In this document: positions 35,082 through 43,017 of the stretch, one piece after another
Position numbering within the stretch: position 1 is the first letter of the stretch
Layout: every line of letters begins with the position of its first letter
DNA from: an uncultured Alphaproteobacteria bacterium
Lineage (GTDB): Bacteria; Pseudomonadota; Alphaproteobacteria; HIMB59
DNA: 64,000 nt
Direction of reading: 5' to 3'
Assembly (NCBI GenBank): GCA_902599045.1
Contig: CACKEA010000001.1
Span: 140,985 to 204,984 of the forward strand
Notes under the pieces: model-generated
What the model was told of the DNA's origin: nothing
Databases searched by the model: none
The model's input: only the letters and a program-made list of their open reading frames with translations
Made by a program: the position numbers and the translations under genes

Positions 35082-35508
35082 ATTCTTCCAATCCTTTAAT
35101 GAAAAAGAGGATAAAAATGAGGATCATTCCTTTGAGTCAGATCTTTATAACCTAATTTACGAAATTATTATTGCAGATCATGAAATTACGGAACAAGAAA
35201 TTAATTTGGCCTCTGAGTTAGTTGAGTATTATTTTAAAATTCCAACTCTAAACAATAAAGAGCAATTTAATAAACTTGCTGATCAACAACATTTTAACAC
35301 CGACTTATCACAGTTTTCTTACAGGCTTAAAACATCTTTAAGTTATGAACAAAGAATGGATGTTATTTTAATTTGTTGGCAAGTATTAATGGTTGACGGT
35401 AAAGAAGATCAGTTAGAGGTTTCTACTGCTAGAAAAATATCAATCTTACTTGGTCTTGAAGATAAGGATTTTATATTAATCCGAAATAGAGTAAAAGACA
35501 GTCTATGA
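35071..35508 (+). CDS. TerB-like (DjlA N-terminal-type) protein
   Basis: A 145-residue all-helical protein of the tellurite-resistance TerB family. It has two repeated acidic metal-site-like segments, [20 protein letters not shown] and [23 protein letters not shown]. Such domains bind metals or membranes and occur in stress and co-chaperone proteins. No other tellurite genes are present, so a stress label would be unsafe. It is coupled to the helicase upstream (11-bp overlap) and fdxA downstream (4-bp overlap). Confidence 0.82.
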   Translation: MLSKFFQSFNEKEDKNEDHSFESDLYNLIYEIIIADHEITEQEINLASELVEYYFKIPTLNNKEQFNKLADQQHFNTDLSQFSYRLKTSLSYEQRMDVILICWQVLMVDGKEDQLEVSTARKISILLGLEDKDFILIRNRVKDSL

Positions 35509-35837
35509 CTTACCTAGTTAATGATAAGTGTATTAAATGTAAATACATGGATTGTGTTGAAGTGTGTCCTGTAGATTGTTTTTATGAAGGTGAAAATATG
35601 CTTGTAATTAACCCTGATGAGTGTATCGATTGCGGTGTATGTGAGCCTGAATGCCCAGCTGAAGCGATTATCCCAGATGACTTGGACGACGGTACGAAAT
35701 GGTTAGATGTAAATGAAAAATATTCACAAGTTTGGCCTAATATAACTACAAAAAAAGACGCCCCTGCTGACGCAAAAAAGTGGGAAGGGGTAGAAAATAA
35801 ATTTGAAAATCATTTTAGTGAAAAAGGAGCCGATTAA
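35505..35837 (+). CDS. fdxA: 7Fe ferredoxin FdxA
   Basis: A 110-residue ferredoxin with one [3Fe-4S] and one [4Fe-4S] site. Cysteines 9, 12, 17, 21 and 25 fall in the first block ([17 protein letters not shown]), and 40, 43, 46 and 50 in the second ([11 protein letters not shown]). The extended C-terminus (ending KFENHF-like) is standard for FdxA. The electron-transfer partner is unknown. Coupling to TerB-like and carD genes by 4-bp and 1-bp overlaps puts all four genes in one operon. Confidence 0.97.
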   Translation: MTYLVNDKCIKCKYMDCVEVCPVDCFYEGENMLVINPDECIDCGVCEPECPAEAIIPDDLDDGTKWLDVNEKYSQVWPNITTKKDAPADAKKWEGVENKFENHFSEKGAD

Positions 35838-36553
35838 TGCCAGTTAAAAAAAAAGCTATAACAAAAAAAGTAAACAAAAAAGCTGATAAAGTAAAAACTA
35901 AAAAAAAAGTTGAAGTCAAAAAAAAATCACCTGGCAAAAAAAAACAATCTTTAAAAAAAATACCCAAAAAAAAAGTAGCAAAAAAAGTAGCAAAAAAGGC
36001 AGTTAAGAAATTAGTTAAAAAAATTGTTACCCCCAAAGCCCCTAAGATTAAAAAAGTATTAGTCCCGCAAGAATTTAAAGCAGGAGAGAATATTGTTTAC
36101 CCTACTCACGGCGTAGGAAGAATTCTTACTATAGAAAAGTTCCAATATGATTTAGTGGAAGAGCAATTATATGTAATCCAGTTTTTTCAAGACAAATTAA
36201 CAATCAGAGTCCCCTTTGCTAAAGCAAAATTGATCGGTTTAAGAAATATTACTAGTAAACCATCCATGACCAGAACACTCTCCGTTTTAAAGCAAAAGCC
36301 TAAAATTAAAAAAGCGATGTGGAGTAGAAGGGCTCAAGAGTACGATCAAAAGATAAATTCTGGCGACATAAAACTTCTCTCAGAGGTAGTTCGTGATTTA
36401 TTTCGAAAAGATGATCAAACTGAGCAGTCTTATAGTGAGCGCCAGATGTTTCAGGTAGCTTTTGAGAGGTATACAAGAGAATTTGCAATATCTTCGAGCT
36501 TAAAGTACGAGGAAGCATCAACAAAAATATTAGAAATTTTAAATAAAAGATAA
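35837..36553 (+). CDS. carD: CarD/CdnL-family transcription regulator with Lys-rich N-terminal tail
   Basis: A 238-residue protein. Residues ~75-135 form the RNA polymerase-interacting Tudor-like domain (FKAGENIVYPTHGVGRI...LYVIQFFQDKLTIRVPFAKA), followed by the helical DNA-binding domain (MWSRRAQEYDQKINSGDI...ATKILEIL-type). CarD proteins bind RNAP beta and stabilise open complexes at rRNA and housekeeping promoters. The first ~72 residues are a low-complexity Lys/Val/Ala tail resembling the histone-like protein 4 kb away; usual CarD proteins are ~160-170 residues. The tail is probably a DNA- or RNA-binding add-on. Confidence 0.94.
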   Translation: MPVKKKAITKKVNKKADKVKTKKKVEVKKKSPGKKKQSLKKIPKKKVAKKVAKKAVKKLVKKIVTPKAPKIKKVLVPQEFKAGENIVYPTHGVGRILTIEKFQYDLVEEQLYVIQFFQDKLTIRVPFAKAKLIGLRNITSKPSMTRTLSVLKQKPKIKKAMWSRRAQEYDQKINSGDIKLLSEVVRDLFRKDDQTEQSYSERQMFQVAFERYTREFAISSSLKYEEASTKILEILNKR

Positions 36554-36554
36554 A

Positions 36555-36878
36555 TTAATTAGTTTCTTCTTCTGTTTTATCAGTTGGAATATCAATACTG
36601 ATATCTTCCGCTAGGTTATCGGTATCTTCAGTCTGAGTTTCAGTCTCTTCTGTCTCTTCGATTAAATCTTTTAGTTCATCATTTTCTTTGGTTGTTTTAG
36701 TAGGTGCTGCAACAGTAATTCCAGCTTTTCTTCCCCTTTTAGGTTTTGCTATATTTACTGCTTCTATTGATTTACCGCACTCAGGACAATTTATTACATC
36801 CTGATAAAAATCGTAATACTTTACGTTACCACAGGGGCATGTTCTTTTGTGACCTAAATCGATTTGCTCTTCTTGCAT
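36555..36878 (-). CDS. TIGR02300 (FYDLN-acid) family zinc-ribbon protein
   Basis: A 107-residue protein. The N-terminal zinc ribbon has Cys14, Cys16, Cys31 and Cys34 ([14 protein letters not shown]...INCPECGKS); the FYxxx stretch after it is the family mark. The remaining ~60 residues are strongly acidic and Thr/Glu-rich (around [15 protein letters not shown]). The family is restricted to alphaproteobacteria and its role is unknown. It is divergent from rpmF (64 bp) and 1 bp from the end of convergent carD. Confidence 0.88.
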   Translation of the reverse strand: MQEEQIDLGHKRTCPCGNVKYYDFYQDVINCPECGKSIEAVNIAKPKRGRKAGITVAAPTKTTKENDELKDLIEETEETETQTEDTDNLAEDISIDIPTDKTEEETN

Positions 36879-36942
36879 TGTGGGCAGATTTATACATTAT
36901 TATTGTAATTTATACAAATTTTTATTATGTTATCGATCTGAT

Positions 36943-37203
36943 ATGGCCGTTCCAAAAAGAAAAACCACACCTTCAAAAAGGAATATGAGACGCTCTCATC
37001 ATAGAGCGGGCACACAGCTTTTTGCAGAAGACAAAAAATCAGGTGAATTAAGAAGACCGCATCATATTGATCTTAGTACTGGCATGTACAGAGGAAAGCA
37101 AATTATTATTAAAAAAACCAAAAAAGAAAAAGATGCTGAGGGTCAAGCACCAGTCAACACAGAAGAAACCACAAAAACTATTGAAGCACCAGCTTCTAAA
37201 TAA
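36943..37203 (+). CDS. rpmF: 50S ribosomal protein L32 with C-terminal extension
   Basis: An 86-residue protein beginning [20 protein letters not shown], the canonical L32 start, and continuing [19 protein letters not shown]. Bacterial L32 is usually 55-65 residues and ends shortly after the GxYxG motif; here ~25 additional residues, first basic and then Glu/Thr/Pro-rich, follow. The in-frame ORF can be extended upstream to 36880, but the L32 start fixes 36943. Its stop abuts the convergent recX stop. Confidence 0.96.
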   Translation: MAVPKRKTTPSKRNMRRSHHRAGTQLFAEDKKSGELRRPHHIDLSTGMYRGKQIIIKKTKKEKDAEGQAPVNTEETTKTIEAPASK

Positions 37204-37692
37204 CTAATCTCTAATTACTTTATATATTGAATTTTCCGAGAAGCTCTGTTGATAAAGCTTTTTTTTTAATTCATCTGTTTCTAGCTTAGAAAGCTTTTTT
37301 CTTACTATAAATCTTTTTAAAATATTTAATTCTAAATCTGGATTTTCAGTGACTTTCTTTGAGACATATTCATCAATTAAGCTTTGTTCAAATCCTTTTT
37401 GATAGAGTTTATTTTTTATTTTTTTGATAGAAAATAAGGATTGCTCATAATAATGAAATACTGTTTCAATAAAGTGCCTCTCGTTTATAATCTTCAATTC
37501 ATCTAGTTTTTCTATGATATTTTCAATTAGTTCTTGTTTAGAGATATTTTCTGGAAAAATAACCTTTTGATAAGTTTTTTTATTTCTGAGTTTTTTTTCT
37601 AGTACTTCTGAAATTTTTTTTTTAGTAGCTGGATATTTACCCAAATATTTTAGTGCCTCATTATATAGGTATTCTTCAGCTTTTTTTTTCAT
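37204..37692 (-). CDS. recX: RecX-family regulatory protein
   Basis: A 162-residue helical protein with RecX-type three-helix repeats, starting EYLYNEALKYLGKYPATKKKISEVLEKK and continuing IIEKLDELKIINERHFIETVFHY. RecX modulates RecA filaments. The sequence is strongly Lys/Leu-rich and diverged, and no recA is adjacent in the window. It converges with rpmF with no gap, and its start faces tRNA-Arg. Confidence 0.78.
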   Translation of the reverse strand: MKKKAEEYLYNEALKYLGKYPATKKKISEVLEKKLRNKKTYQKVIFPENISKQELIENIIEKLDELKIINERHFIETVFHYYEQSLFSIKKIKNKLYQKGFEQSLIDEYVSKKVTENPDLELNILKRFIVRKKLSKLETDELKKKLYQQSFSENSIYKVIRD

Positions 37693-37736
37693 AGTTTATA
37701 TTTTAAGATTTATTATTATGAAGTACATATACAAAG

Positions 37737-37813
37737 GCGCTTGTAGCTCAGTAGGATAGAGCACCAGATTCCTAATCTGGGGGTCGCAGGTTCGACTCCT
37801 GCCAAGCGCGCCA
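37737..37813 (+). tRNA. tRNA-Arg (anticodon CCU)
   Basis: Acceptor GCGCTTG pairs with CAAGCGC. The D-arm is GCTC...GAGC, the anticodon stem is CCAGA/TCTGG with loop TTCCTAA (anticodon CCU), and the T-arm is GCAGG-TTCGACT-CCTGC. The discriminator is G and the CCA is encoded (37811-37813). It reads AGG codons. Confidence 0.97.
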
Positions 37814-37827
37814 AAGAAAAAATGATA

Positions 37828-38298
37828 TTAATTTTTTTCGTGTAAGAAATCTAAAAGTCTGTCTAAATATTTCTCATCAACATTATAAGCTTTTTTGTAA
37901 TGCTCTATACAATACGGCTTTGTTGGAATATTTTGACACCCACAGTAGTGAAATCCCTCTTCAAGTGGATCACCAATTGGCCATTGACAAGATTTAAAGT
38001 TACCGGTGCCAACAATACTCTTTTTAAAACTAAATTTTTCCCTTCTTCGAACTGGCTCTTTTCTTACCGTACTTTCGGAAGATGAATTACTTGTTTCCCT
38101 GTACATGGTTACAGATGAAAATTGTTGATTTTGAGTTGATTTTTTTCTGGAGTTTTGACGCCTTTCAAGGCCCAGTCTAAAAGCCTTACCAATAACGGCA
38201 TTTTTAGTAAATCCAAGCTGCACACCAATCTGGCTTGTAGCAACCCCTTCATTCCAAAGCTTTTTAAGATCTTCTACTTTCTGGTTATTCCAAGACAT
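37828..38298 (-). CDS. gcrA: Cell-cycle regulator GcrA
   Basis: A 156-residue GcrA protein. The N-terminal helix-turn-helix is MSWNNQKVEDLKKLWNEGVA...GFTKNAVIGKAFRLGL, and the C-terminal sigma-interacting domain is SCQWPIGDP...FHYCGC...PYCIEHYKKAYN. GcrA binds sigma-70 RNAP at methylated GANTC sites and drives cell-cycle genes with the CcrM methylase. Its presence is a strong alphaproteobacterial marker. It is divergent from pgk with a 100-bp intergenic region. Confidence 0.95.
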   Translation of the reverse strand: MSWNNQKVEDLKKLWNEGVATSQIGVQLGFTKNAVIGKAFRLGLERRQNSRKKSTQNQQFSSVTMYRETSNSSSESTVRKEPVRRREKFSFKKSIVGTGNFKSCQWPIGDPLEEGFHYCGCQNIPTKPYCIEHYKKAYNVDEKYLDRLLDFLHEKN

Positions 38299-38342
38299 TT
38301 TTATATACCTACTCTATTTAGTTCCTTATATGGGTAGTTTTA

Positions 38343-38356
38343 TACTATATATAGTA
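38343..38356. promoter_or_regulatory. 14-bp perfect palindrome in the gcrA-pgk intergenic region
   Basis: TACTATATATAGTA is a perfect inverted repeat 44 bp upstream of the gcrA ATG and 42 bp upstream of the pgk ATG. It could be a regulator site or an overlapping promoter -10 for both genes. Being A/T-only, it could also arise by chance. Confidence 0.3.
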
Positions 38357-38398
38357 GTAGTAATCTAGCCTAAAATGATTAAAAAAATGTGAATAAAT

Positions 38399-39568
38399 AT
38401 GAAATCTCTTAAAAATCTCAATTTCGAAAAAATCCAAAATGTTGGGATCAGAGTCGATTTTAATGTGCCTATTGATAAAAATTTTAAGATAACTGACAAA
38501 ACAAGATTAGACAGGGCAAAGGACACCATCAATTTTATTAAAAACAAACAATGCAACATTCTTCTTCTATCGCATTTTGGAAGACCAAAAGGAAAATTCG
38601 ATGACAAGTACTCTTTCTCAAAACTAATTGATCAGTTTCAGGAAATCTTAGAATTAAAATTAAATTTTATAAGCTATGAAAATTTTTTAGAAAACGGTCT
38701 TGATCAATTCAATCATAATAGGCCTACCACAACTCTTTTAGAGAATATAAGATTTTTCAAAGGTGAAATAAAAAATGATTTGAGTTTTAGTAAATCAATT
38801 ACTGACAATCTAGATTTATATGTTAATGAAGCATTCTCTGCTTCCCATAGGCTTCACTCATCAGTAAACCAAATGGCTAAAAATATTTTATCTACACCTG
38901 GTTTTAATTTTGAAAAAGAAATTAATGTTATTAACGATATCAAAAAATCTCAAAAGAAAAAATTAGCTATAATTGGAGGTTCAAAAATCTCAACTAAAAT
39001 AAACACACTTTTGTCTTTAACGACTTCTTGCTCAGATATTTTTATAGGAGGAGCAATGGCTAATAATTTTCTGAAATATAATAAGATTAATGTTAGTTCT
39101 TCTTTAATTGAAGAGGGTGCTGAAAGAATGATTGAAATGATTTATAGCTCTGCAAAACAAACAGGCTGTGAAATCTATCTCCCAGTTGATGTAATGCTTG
39201 ATTCAGATCAAAGTGTATTAGTCAATGAACTTGACAAAAACACTGAATTTAAAATTTTAGATATAGCCGACTCTTCTCATATTGTTTTAGAAAATCTTGT
39301 AAAAAAAAGTGATATTATTTTGTGGAATGGCCCCATGGGAATGATTGAAGACCACAAATTTTCGAAGGGATCTATTAACCTATCTCACCTTCTTGCTAAA
39401 GCTCAAGCTGATGTTGTTATTGGTGGTGGAGATACAATCTTAGCCATCAATATGGCAAAAGAAAAATTTGAAGACTTTTATTTTGTCTCAACTGCCGGGG
39501 GTGCTTTTCTTGAGGCACTAGAGGATAAAGAACTATTGGGAATTGAAGCTCTTAAGGCTGATTTATAA
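38399..39568 (+). CDS. pgk: Phosphoglycerate kinase
   Basis: The 3-phosphoglycerate/ATP step of glycolysis and gluconeogenesis. It is complete at 389 residues. Substrate-site motifs are GIRVDFNVPID, LLLSHFGRPKGK, LLENIRFFKGE and NEAFSASHRLHSSV; the nucleotide-site motifs are the KLAIIGGSKISTKI stretch and VIGGGDTILA. Its 3' end overlaps the convergent yciB gene by 17 bp. No gap or fba gene is adjacent. Confidence 0.97.
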   Translation: MKSLKNLNFEKIQNVGIRVDFNVPIDKNFKITDKTRLDRAKDTINFIKNKQCNILLLSHFGRPKGKFDDKYSFSKLIDQFQEILELKLNFISYENFLENGLDQFNHNRPTTTLLENIRFFKGEIKNDLSFSKSITDNLDLYVNEAFSASHRLHSSVNQMAKNILSTPGFNFEKEINVINDIKKSQKKKLAIIGGSKISTKINTLLSLTTSCSDIFIGGAMANNFLKYNKINVSSSLIEEGAERMIEMIYSSAKQTGCEIYLPVDVMLDSDQSVLVNELDKNTEFKILDIADSSHIVLENLVKKSDIILWNGPMGMIEDHKFSKGSINLSHLLAKAQADVVIGGGDTILAINMAKEKFEDFYFVSTAGGAFLEALEDKELLGIEALKADL

Positions 39569-40088
39569 AATGTTTTTTTAGAAACGGAATTTGAATTATA
39601 GTAAATACAATTGTAATTCCCATAATACCAAAGACTTTAAAGTTAACCCAAACATCGGTTGTTTGAGTTCGCCAAACGATTTCATTTAAAACAGCTAGAA
39701 GTACAAAAAAGCTGGACCACATTTTGTTCATTAGCCCCCACCCCTCATCAGTTAATTTTAAAGAAGAATTCAATAATAATTTTAAAACAGGTTTATTAAT
39801 AATTGTACTTCCAATTAAAACGATAGCAAAAAGTGCGTTTATGATTGTGGGTTTCATTTTAAAAAATATTTCATTTTTAAGGAAAATACTCAGGCCACCA
39901 AATACAACTAAGATAACTGTACTTACTAACATCATTGTAGAAATTTTTCTTTCTTTGAAATAGATAGCTATGAGAGAAATAAATGTAGCCACTATTACAG
40001 CAGCTATACTTAAATAGAGATCTTTATCTGATTTATAGTAAACAGCAAAAAAAACAATTAAGGGAAAAAATTCAAATAGCTGCTTCAT
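39552..40088 (-). CDS. yciB: YciB/IspZ family inner-membrane septation protein
   Basis: A 178-residue protein with five hydrophobic helices. It begins LFEFFPLIVFFAVYYKSDKD, has central KPTIINALFAIVLIGS, and ends with the conserved VWVNFKVFGIMGITI stretch, all typical of YciB. YciB interacts with division and envelope machinery. It lies 1 bp from ftsY on the same strand and is probably co-transcribed with dapF-mtaB-ftsY. Confidence 0.92.
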   Translation of the reverse strand: MKQLFEFFPLIVFFAVYYKSDKDLYLSIAAVIVATFISLIAIYFKERKISTMMLVSTVILVVFGGLSIFLKNEIFFKMKPTIINALFAIVLIGSTIINKPVLKLLLNSSLKLTDEGWGLMNKMWSSFFVLLAVLNEIVWRTQTTDVWVNFKVFGIMGITIVFTIIQIPFLKKHFINQP

Positions 40089-40089
40089 A

Positions 40090-40908
40090 TTATATGAGTC
40101 TATCTAAATATTCTTCAAATTGAAACTCTCTTAAGTCGCTCATTCCTTCACCGTACCCTTCAAATACAACAGGTATGTCAAAATCATTTATTATCGTTAG
40201 AAGAGCTCCATATTTAGCATTAGAGTCGACCTTATTTAAAATAATTCCATCTAATGTTATATATTCACAAAACCCCTCAATAATATGCTTGGATGCAAGT
40301 CCGGTATTAGCATCCAAAGTCAAAAAAGTTTGAATTAAATTAAATTGATCAGATTTCTTTGAAATTATATTTGAAATCTTTTTTAGTTCTGCCATTAAAT
40401 TTTTATTGTTGTGTTGTCTTCCAGATGTATCAATTATCACAACATCATTTTCTTTCATTTTATCAATACCTTGGAAAATGACAGCTGACGGGTCCTCCAT
40501 ATTATTACCCTTATGTATGGGTACTTCAAATTTTTTGGTAAAATGCTCGAGTTGATCTATAGCTGCTGCTCTGAATGTATCTGCTGCAATAACAGCAGGA
40601 TTTAAGCCGTTTTTTTGAAATAGATTTATAAATTTACCGATGAATGTTGTTTTTCCTGACCCGTTATTACCTGCAATTATATATAAGCTCTTACTTTGAG
40701 GAGAAAAAGCGCCAAATTTTTTTTCTGCAAATTTTGTTAGTAGCTCTTTTTTAATAACTTTTTTAATATCCTCTTCCTTTGATGTATTGTCTTTAATTTT
40801 TGAAATTATTAATTCAGCAAATTTTGGCTCAACACCATTTTCAAATAAAAGATCTTCTATTTCATCAACATTTAATTTTTTTTGAAAAATTTTTTTTAAA
40901 AAAAACAT
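40090..40908 (-). CDS. ftsY: Signal recognition particle receptor FtsY (NG-only form)
   Basis: A membrane-associated GTPase that receives SRP-ribosome complexes. It is 272 residues long. A short N domain (KLNVDEIEDLLFENGVEPKFAE) is followed by the G domain with P-loop GNNGSGKTTFIGKF, AADTFRAAAIDQLE, DTSGRQHNNKNLM, LDANTG and GYGEGMSDLREFQFEE. The canonical TKxD reads NKVDSNAKYG. The acidic A domain of longer FtsY proteins is absent. Its partner Ffh is encoded 2 kb away, divergently. Confidence 0.96.
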   Translation of the reverse strand: MFFLKKIFQKKLNVDEIEDLLFENGVEPKFAELIISKIKDNTSKEEDIKKVIKKELLTKFAEKKFGAFSPQSKSLYIIAGNNGSGKTTFIGKFINLFQKNGLNPAVIAADTFRAAAIDQLEHFTKKFEVPIHKGNNMEDPSAVIFQGIDKMKENDVVIIDTSGRQHNNKNLMAELKKISNIISKKSDQFNLIQTFLTLDANTGLASKHIIEGFCEYITLDGIILNKVDSNAKYGALLTIINDFDIPVVFEGYGEGMSDLREFQFEEYLDRLI

Positions 40909-42113
40909 TAAACTCTTACAATTTCACCAACCGGTACGCCAACTAACGGAACTTTATGTTTGATATAGTTTTGATCATATCCAACAGCTAATCCTAAATT
41001 TAATTCCTCAATAAGAACCTCTCTTGGTAAGGAAAGTTTAGATTTTACTTTTTTTAAAATTAACTCACCTAGTTCTCTTAAATTTTTTGCTCTTTTCTTA
41101 ATAATTAATTTGGAAACCTGAGGCATTCTTGATGCAGGGGTATTATTTTTGGGAGAGAAAGGAAATATATGAAGATGAGATATTTCATTTTCTTTCAGTA
41201 GTCTGTATGTATTTTCAAACATTTCATCTGTTTCTGTAGGAAATCCAGCGATTATATCTGCACCAAATGAAATATCCTCTCTAATTTTTTTACAATGCTC
41301 AACAAATGCAAATACATCTTTTGCGTTATGTCTTCTTTTCATTCTTTTAAGTATCATGTCATCACCAGATTGAATACTGAGGTGAAGATGAGGCATTACT
41401 CTTTGATCCTTCAATACTTCATCAAATTGTTCATCAATCTCTACACAGTCTATTGAAGATAGACGTAGACGTTGTAATTTAGTTTTATCTAAAATATCTA
41501 AAATTAAATTGCTCATGCTATATCGGTGCTCAAAATCACTCCCATAGTCAGATATATCTACTCCTGTCAAAACTATTTCTTTGACTCCGTTCTCGACAAC
41601 TCTTTCAACTTCGTCAATTAAGTAAAAAGGATCAAAGCTCCTATTATTACCCCTTCCAAAAGGAATAATACAAAACGTACATCTATGATTACAACCTTGT
41701 TGAATTACAAGGCTTTCTCTGATGCTAAGATTGTTTGTATCTAAAGAGGGGCGGATGTCTTGAGGTGAGTCAAAGATGTCCTCTTTAAAATCAATTTGGG
41801 ACTCTTCATTAGACAAAGATATCCAGGTTTCTGATTTTAGCTTACTAATATTATCAATAACTTTATCAACTTCACTCATTGATGAATATTTATCAGGTGA
41901 AATTTGAGCAGCGCACCCTGTCATTACAATTTTTTTATCAGGATTTTCTTTTTTAATTCTTCTAATAGTTTGTCTTACTTGTCTTTCAGTTTCATTTGTA
42001 ACCGCACATGAATTTATAACAATTATATTTTCATTATTATTAGATAGTAATTCCTCAATTTTCTTTCCTTCAAAATTATTTAGCCGACATCCAAAATTAA
42101 CTACCCTAGACAT
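40908..42113 (-). CDS. mtaB: tRNA (t6A37) methylthiotransferase MtaB
   Basis: Converts t6A37 to ms2t6A in tRNA, acting after TsaD. It is 401 residues. The N-terminal UPF0004 domain has cysteines in VNFGCRLNNFEG, VINSCAVTNETERQVRQTIR and VMTGCAAQ. The radical-SAM core has QGCNHRCTFCIIPFGRGNNRS (Cys-x3-Cys-x2-Cys), and TRAM-like sequence closes the protein (REVLIEELNLG...). It ends 1 bp inside the ftsY start and begins 1 bp after dapF, forming a tight operon. Confidence 0.95.
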   Translation of the reverse strand: MSRVVNFGCRLNNFEGKKIEELLSNNNENIIVINSCAVTNETERQVRQTIRRIKKENPDKKIVMTGCAAQISPDKYSSMSEVDKVIDNISKLKSETWISLSNEESQIDFKEDIFDSPQDIRPSLDTNNLSIRESLVIQQGCNHRCTFCIIPFGRGNNRSFDPFYLIDEVERVVENGVKEIVLTGVDISDYGSDFEHRYSMSNLILDILDKTKLQRLRLSSIDCVEIDEQFDEVLKDQRVMPHLHLSIQSGDDMILKRMKRRHNAKDVFAFVEHCKKIREDISFGADIIAGFPTETDEMFENTYRLLKENEISHLHIFPFSPKNNTPASRMPQVSKLIIKKRAKNLRELGELILKKVKSKLSLPREVLIEELNLGLAVGYDQNYIKHKVPLVGVPVGEIVRV

Positions 42114-42926
42114 TTATATATTAATAGTTGATTTATAAACTAATTCAGCTGGACCTTGAAGATATACCATCTTATCTTGAATTTCTGTTTTTAACTTTGA
42201 TTGTTCTGTAATTATTTCAATTTTAGAGGACACAATATCGTTATAGTTTAAAACAAATGCTGTCGCACACGTTCCTGAACCACAGGCAAGCGTATGCCCG
42301 CCACCCCTTTCCCAAAATAATACTTTGATTTTAGATTTATTGAGTACCTGAACAAAAGTAATATTTGCCTGGTCAGGAAAAATTTTATTTTTTACAAGCA
42401 AAGGTCCTAGATGATTTAATTTAATTGATACTAAATTTTTAACTAACACCACACAATGAGGATTGCCAATATTTGCTGTCATTATTTTTACTAATCCAGG
42501 TATTTTAATACCTCTAATATGAATACCTTGGGTGTTCATTTTTTTTGATAGGGGTATTTTCTGCCAATCTAAAGTTACTTCTCCAACATTGATTTTGTAT
42601 TCTTCTTCAGTTTTTTTACCGTGATGGATAAATTTATGACTTTTGATAATTACGTTTTTAATTTTCTTTTCTTCAACTAAAAATTTATAGACACATCGCA
42701 GCCCATTTCCACAATTTTTTCCAAGTGAGCCATCTGAATTATAAAAAGCAACTTGATGGTACGCTCTAACTTTTTTCAATAAAATCAATTGATCACAGCC
42801 TATGCCAAATCTTCTGTCACATAATTTTTTAATATTTTTTTTTGATTTTCTAATTAAATCAACGTTTTTATCAATTATTACAAAGTCATTTCCTGCCCCA
42901 TGAGCTTTCATAAAAGGTATTTTCAT
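42114..42926 (-). CDS. dapF: Diaminopimelate epimerase
   Basis: Interconverts LL- and meso-diaminopimelate for lysine and peptidoglycan. The two catalytic cysteines are in NCGNGLRC and ACGSGTCATA, with KAHGAGNDFVI at the N-terminus and NIGNPHCVV between. I choose the ATG at 42926 (protein begins MKIPFMKAHG, 270 residues). The GTG ten codons upstream adds residues that match nothing in the family. It is the first gene of dapF-mtaB-ftsY-yciB. Confidence 0.96.
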   Translation of the reverse strand: MKIPFMKAHGAGNDFVIIDKNVDLIRKSKKNIKKLCDRRFGIGCDQLILLKKVRAYHQVAFYNSDGSLGKNCGNGLRCVYKFLVEEKKIKNVIIKSHKFIHHGKKTEEEYKINVGEVTLDWQKIPLSKKMNTQGIHIRGIKIPGLVKIMTANIGNPHCVVLVKNLVSIKLNHLGPLLVKNKIFPDQANITFVQVLNKSKIKVLFWERGGGHTLACGSGTCATAFVLNYNDIVSSKIEIITEQSKLKTEIQDKMVYLQGPAELVYKSTINI

Positions 42927-42975
42927 AGACCCGCTATAGTGATATAAAAACTTCACTTAATAAAGAAAAAATTAG

Positions 42976-43008
42976 TCGGCCGATGAGTATCATTCGCCGA
43001 TTTTTTTT
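42976..43008 (+). terminator. Intrinsic-terminator hairpin in the ffh leader
   Basis: TCGGC and GCCGA pair; after a C-C mismatch, GATG and CATT extend the stem around a five-base loop, and eight T follow. It ends 10 bp before the ffh ATG. No gene on this strand lies upstream of it (dapF reads the other way), so it may act as an attenuator in the ffh operon leader or block antisense-origin transcription. Confidence 0.7.
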
Positions 43009-43017
43009 ATTTTTTAG

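Noticed and set aside
35071..35508. Tellurite-resistance function
   Set aside because: Only the TerB-like domain is present; no terC/terD/terE or related genes occur in the window.
36880..36942. 21-residue N-terminal extension of L32
   Set aside because: L32 proteins start at [13 protein letters not shown]; the extension (MGRFIHYYC...) is outside the family and lies in the promoter region.
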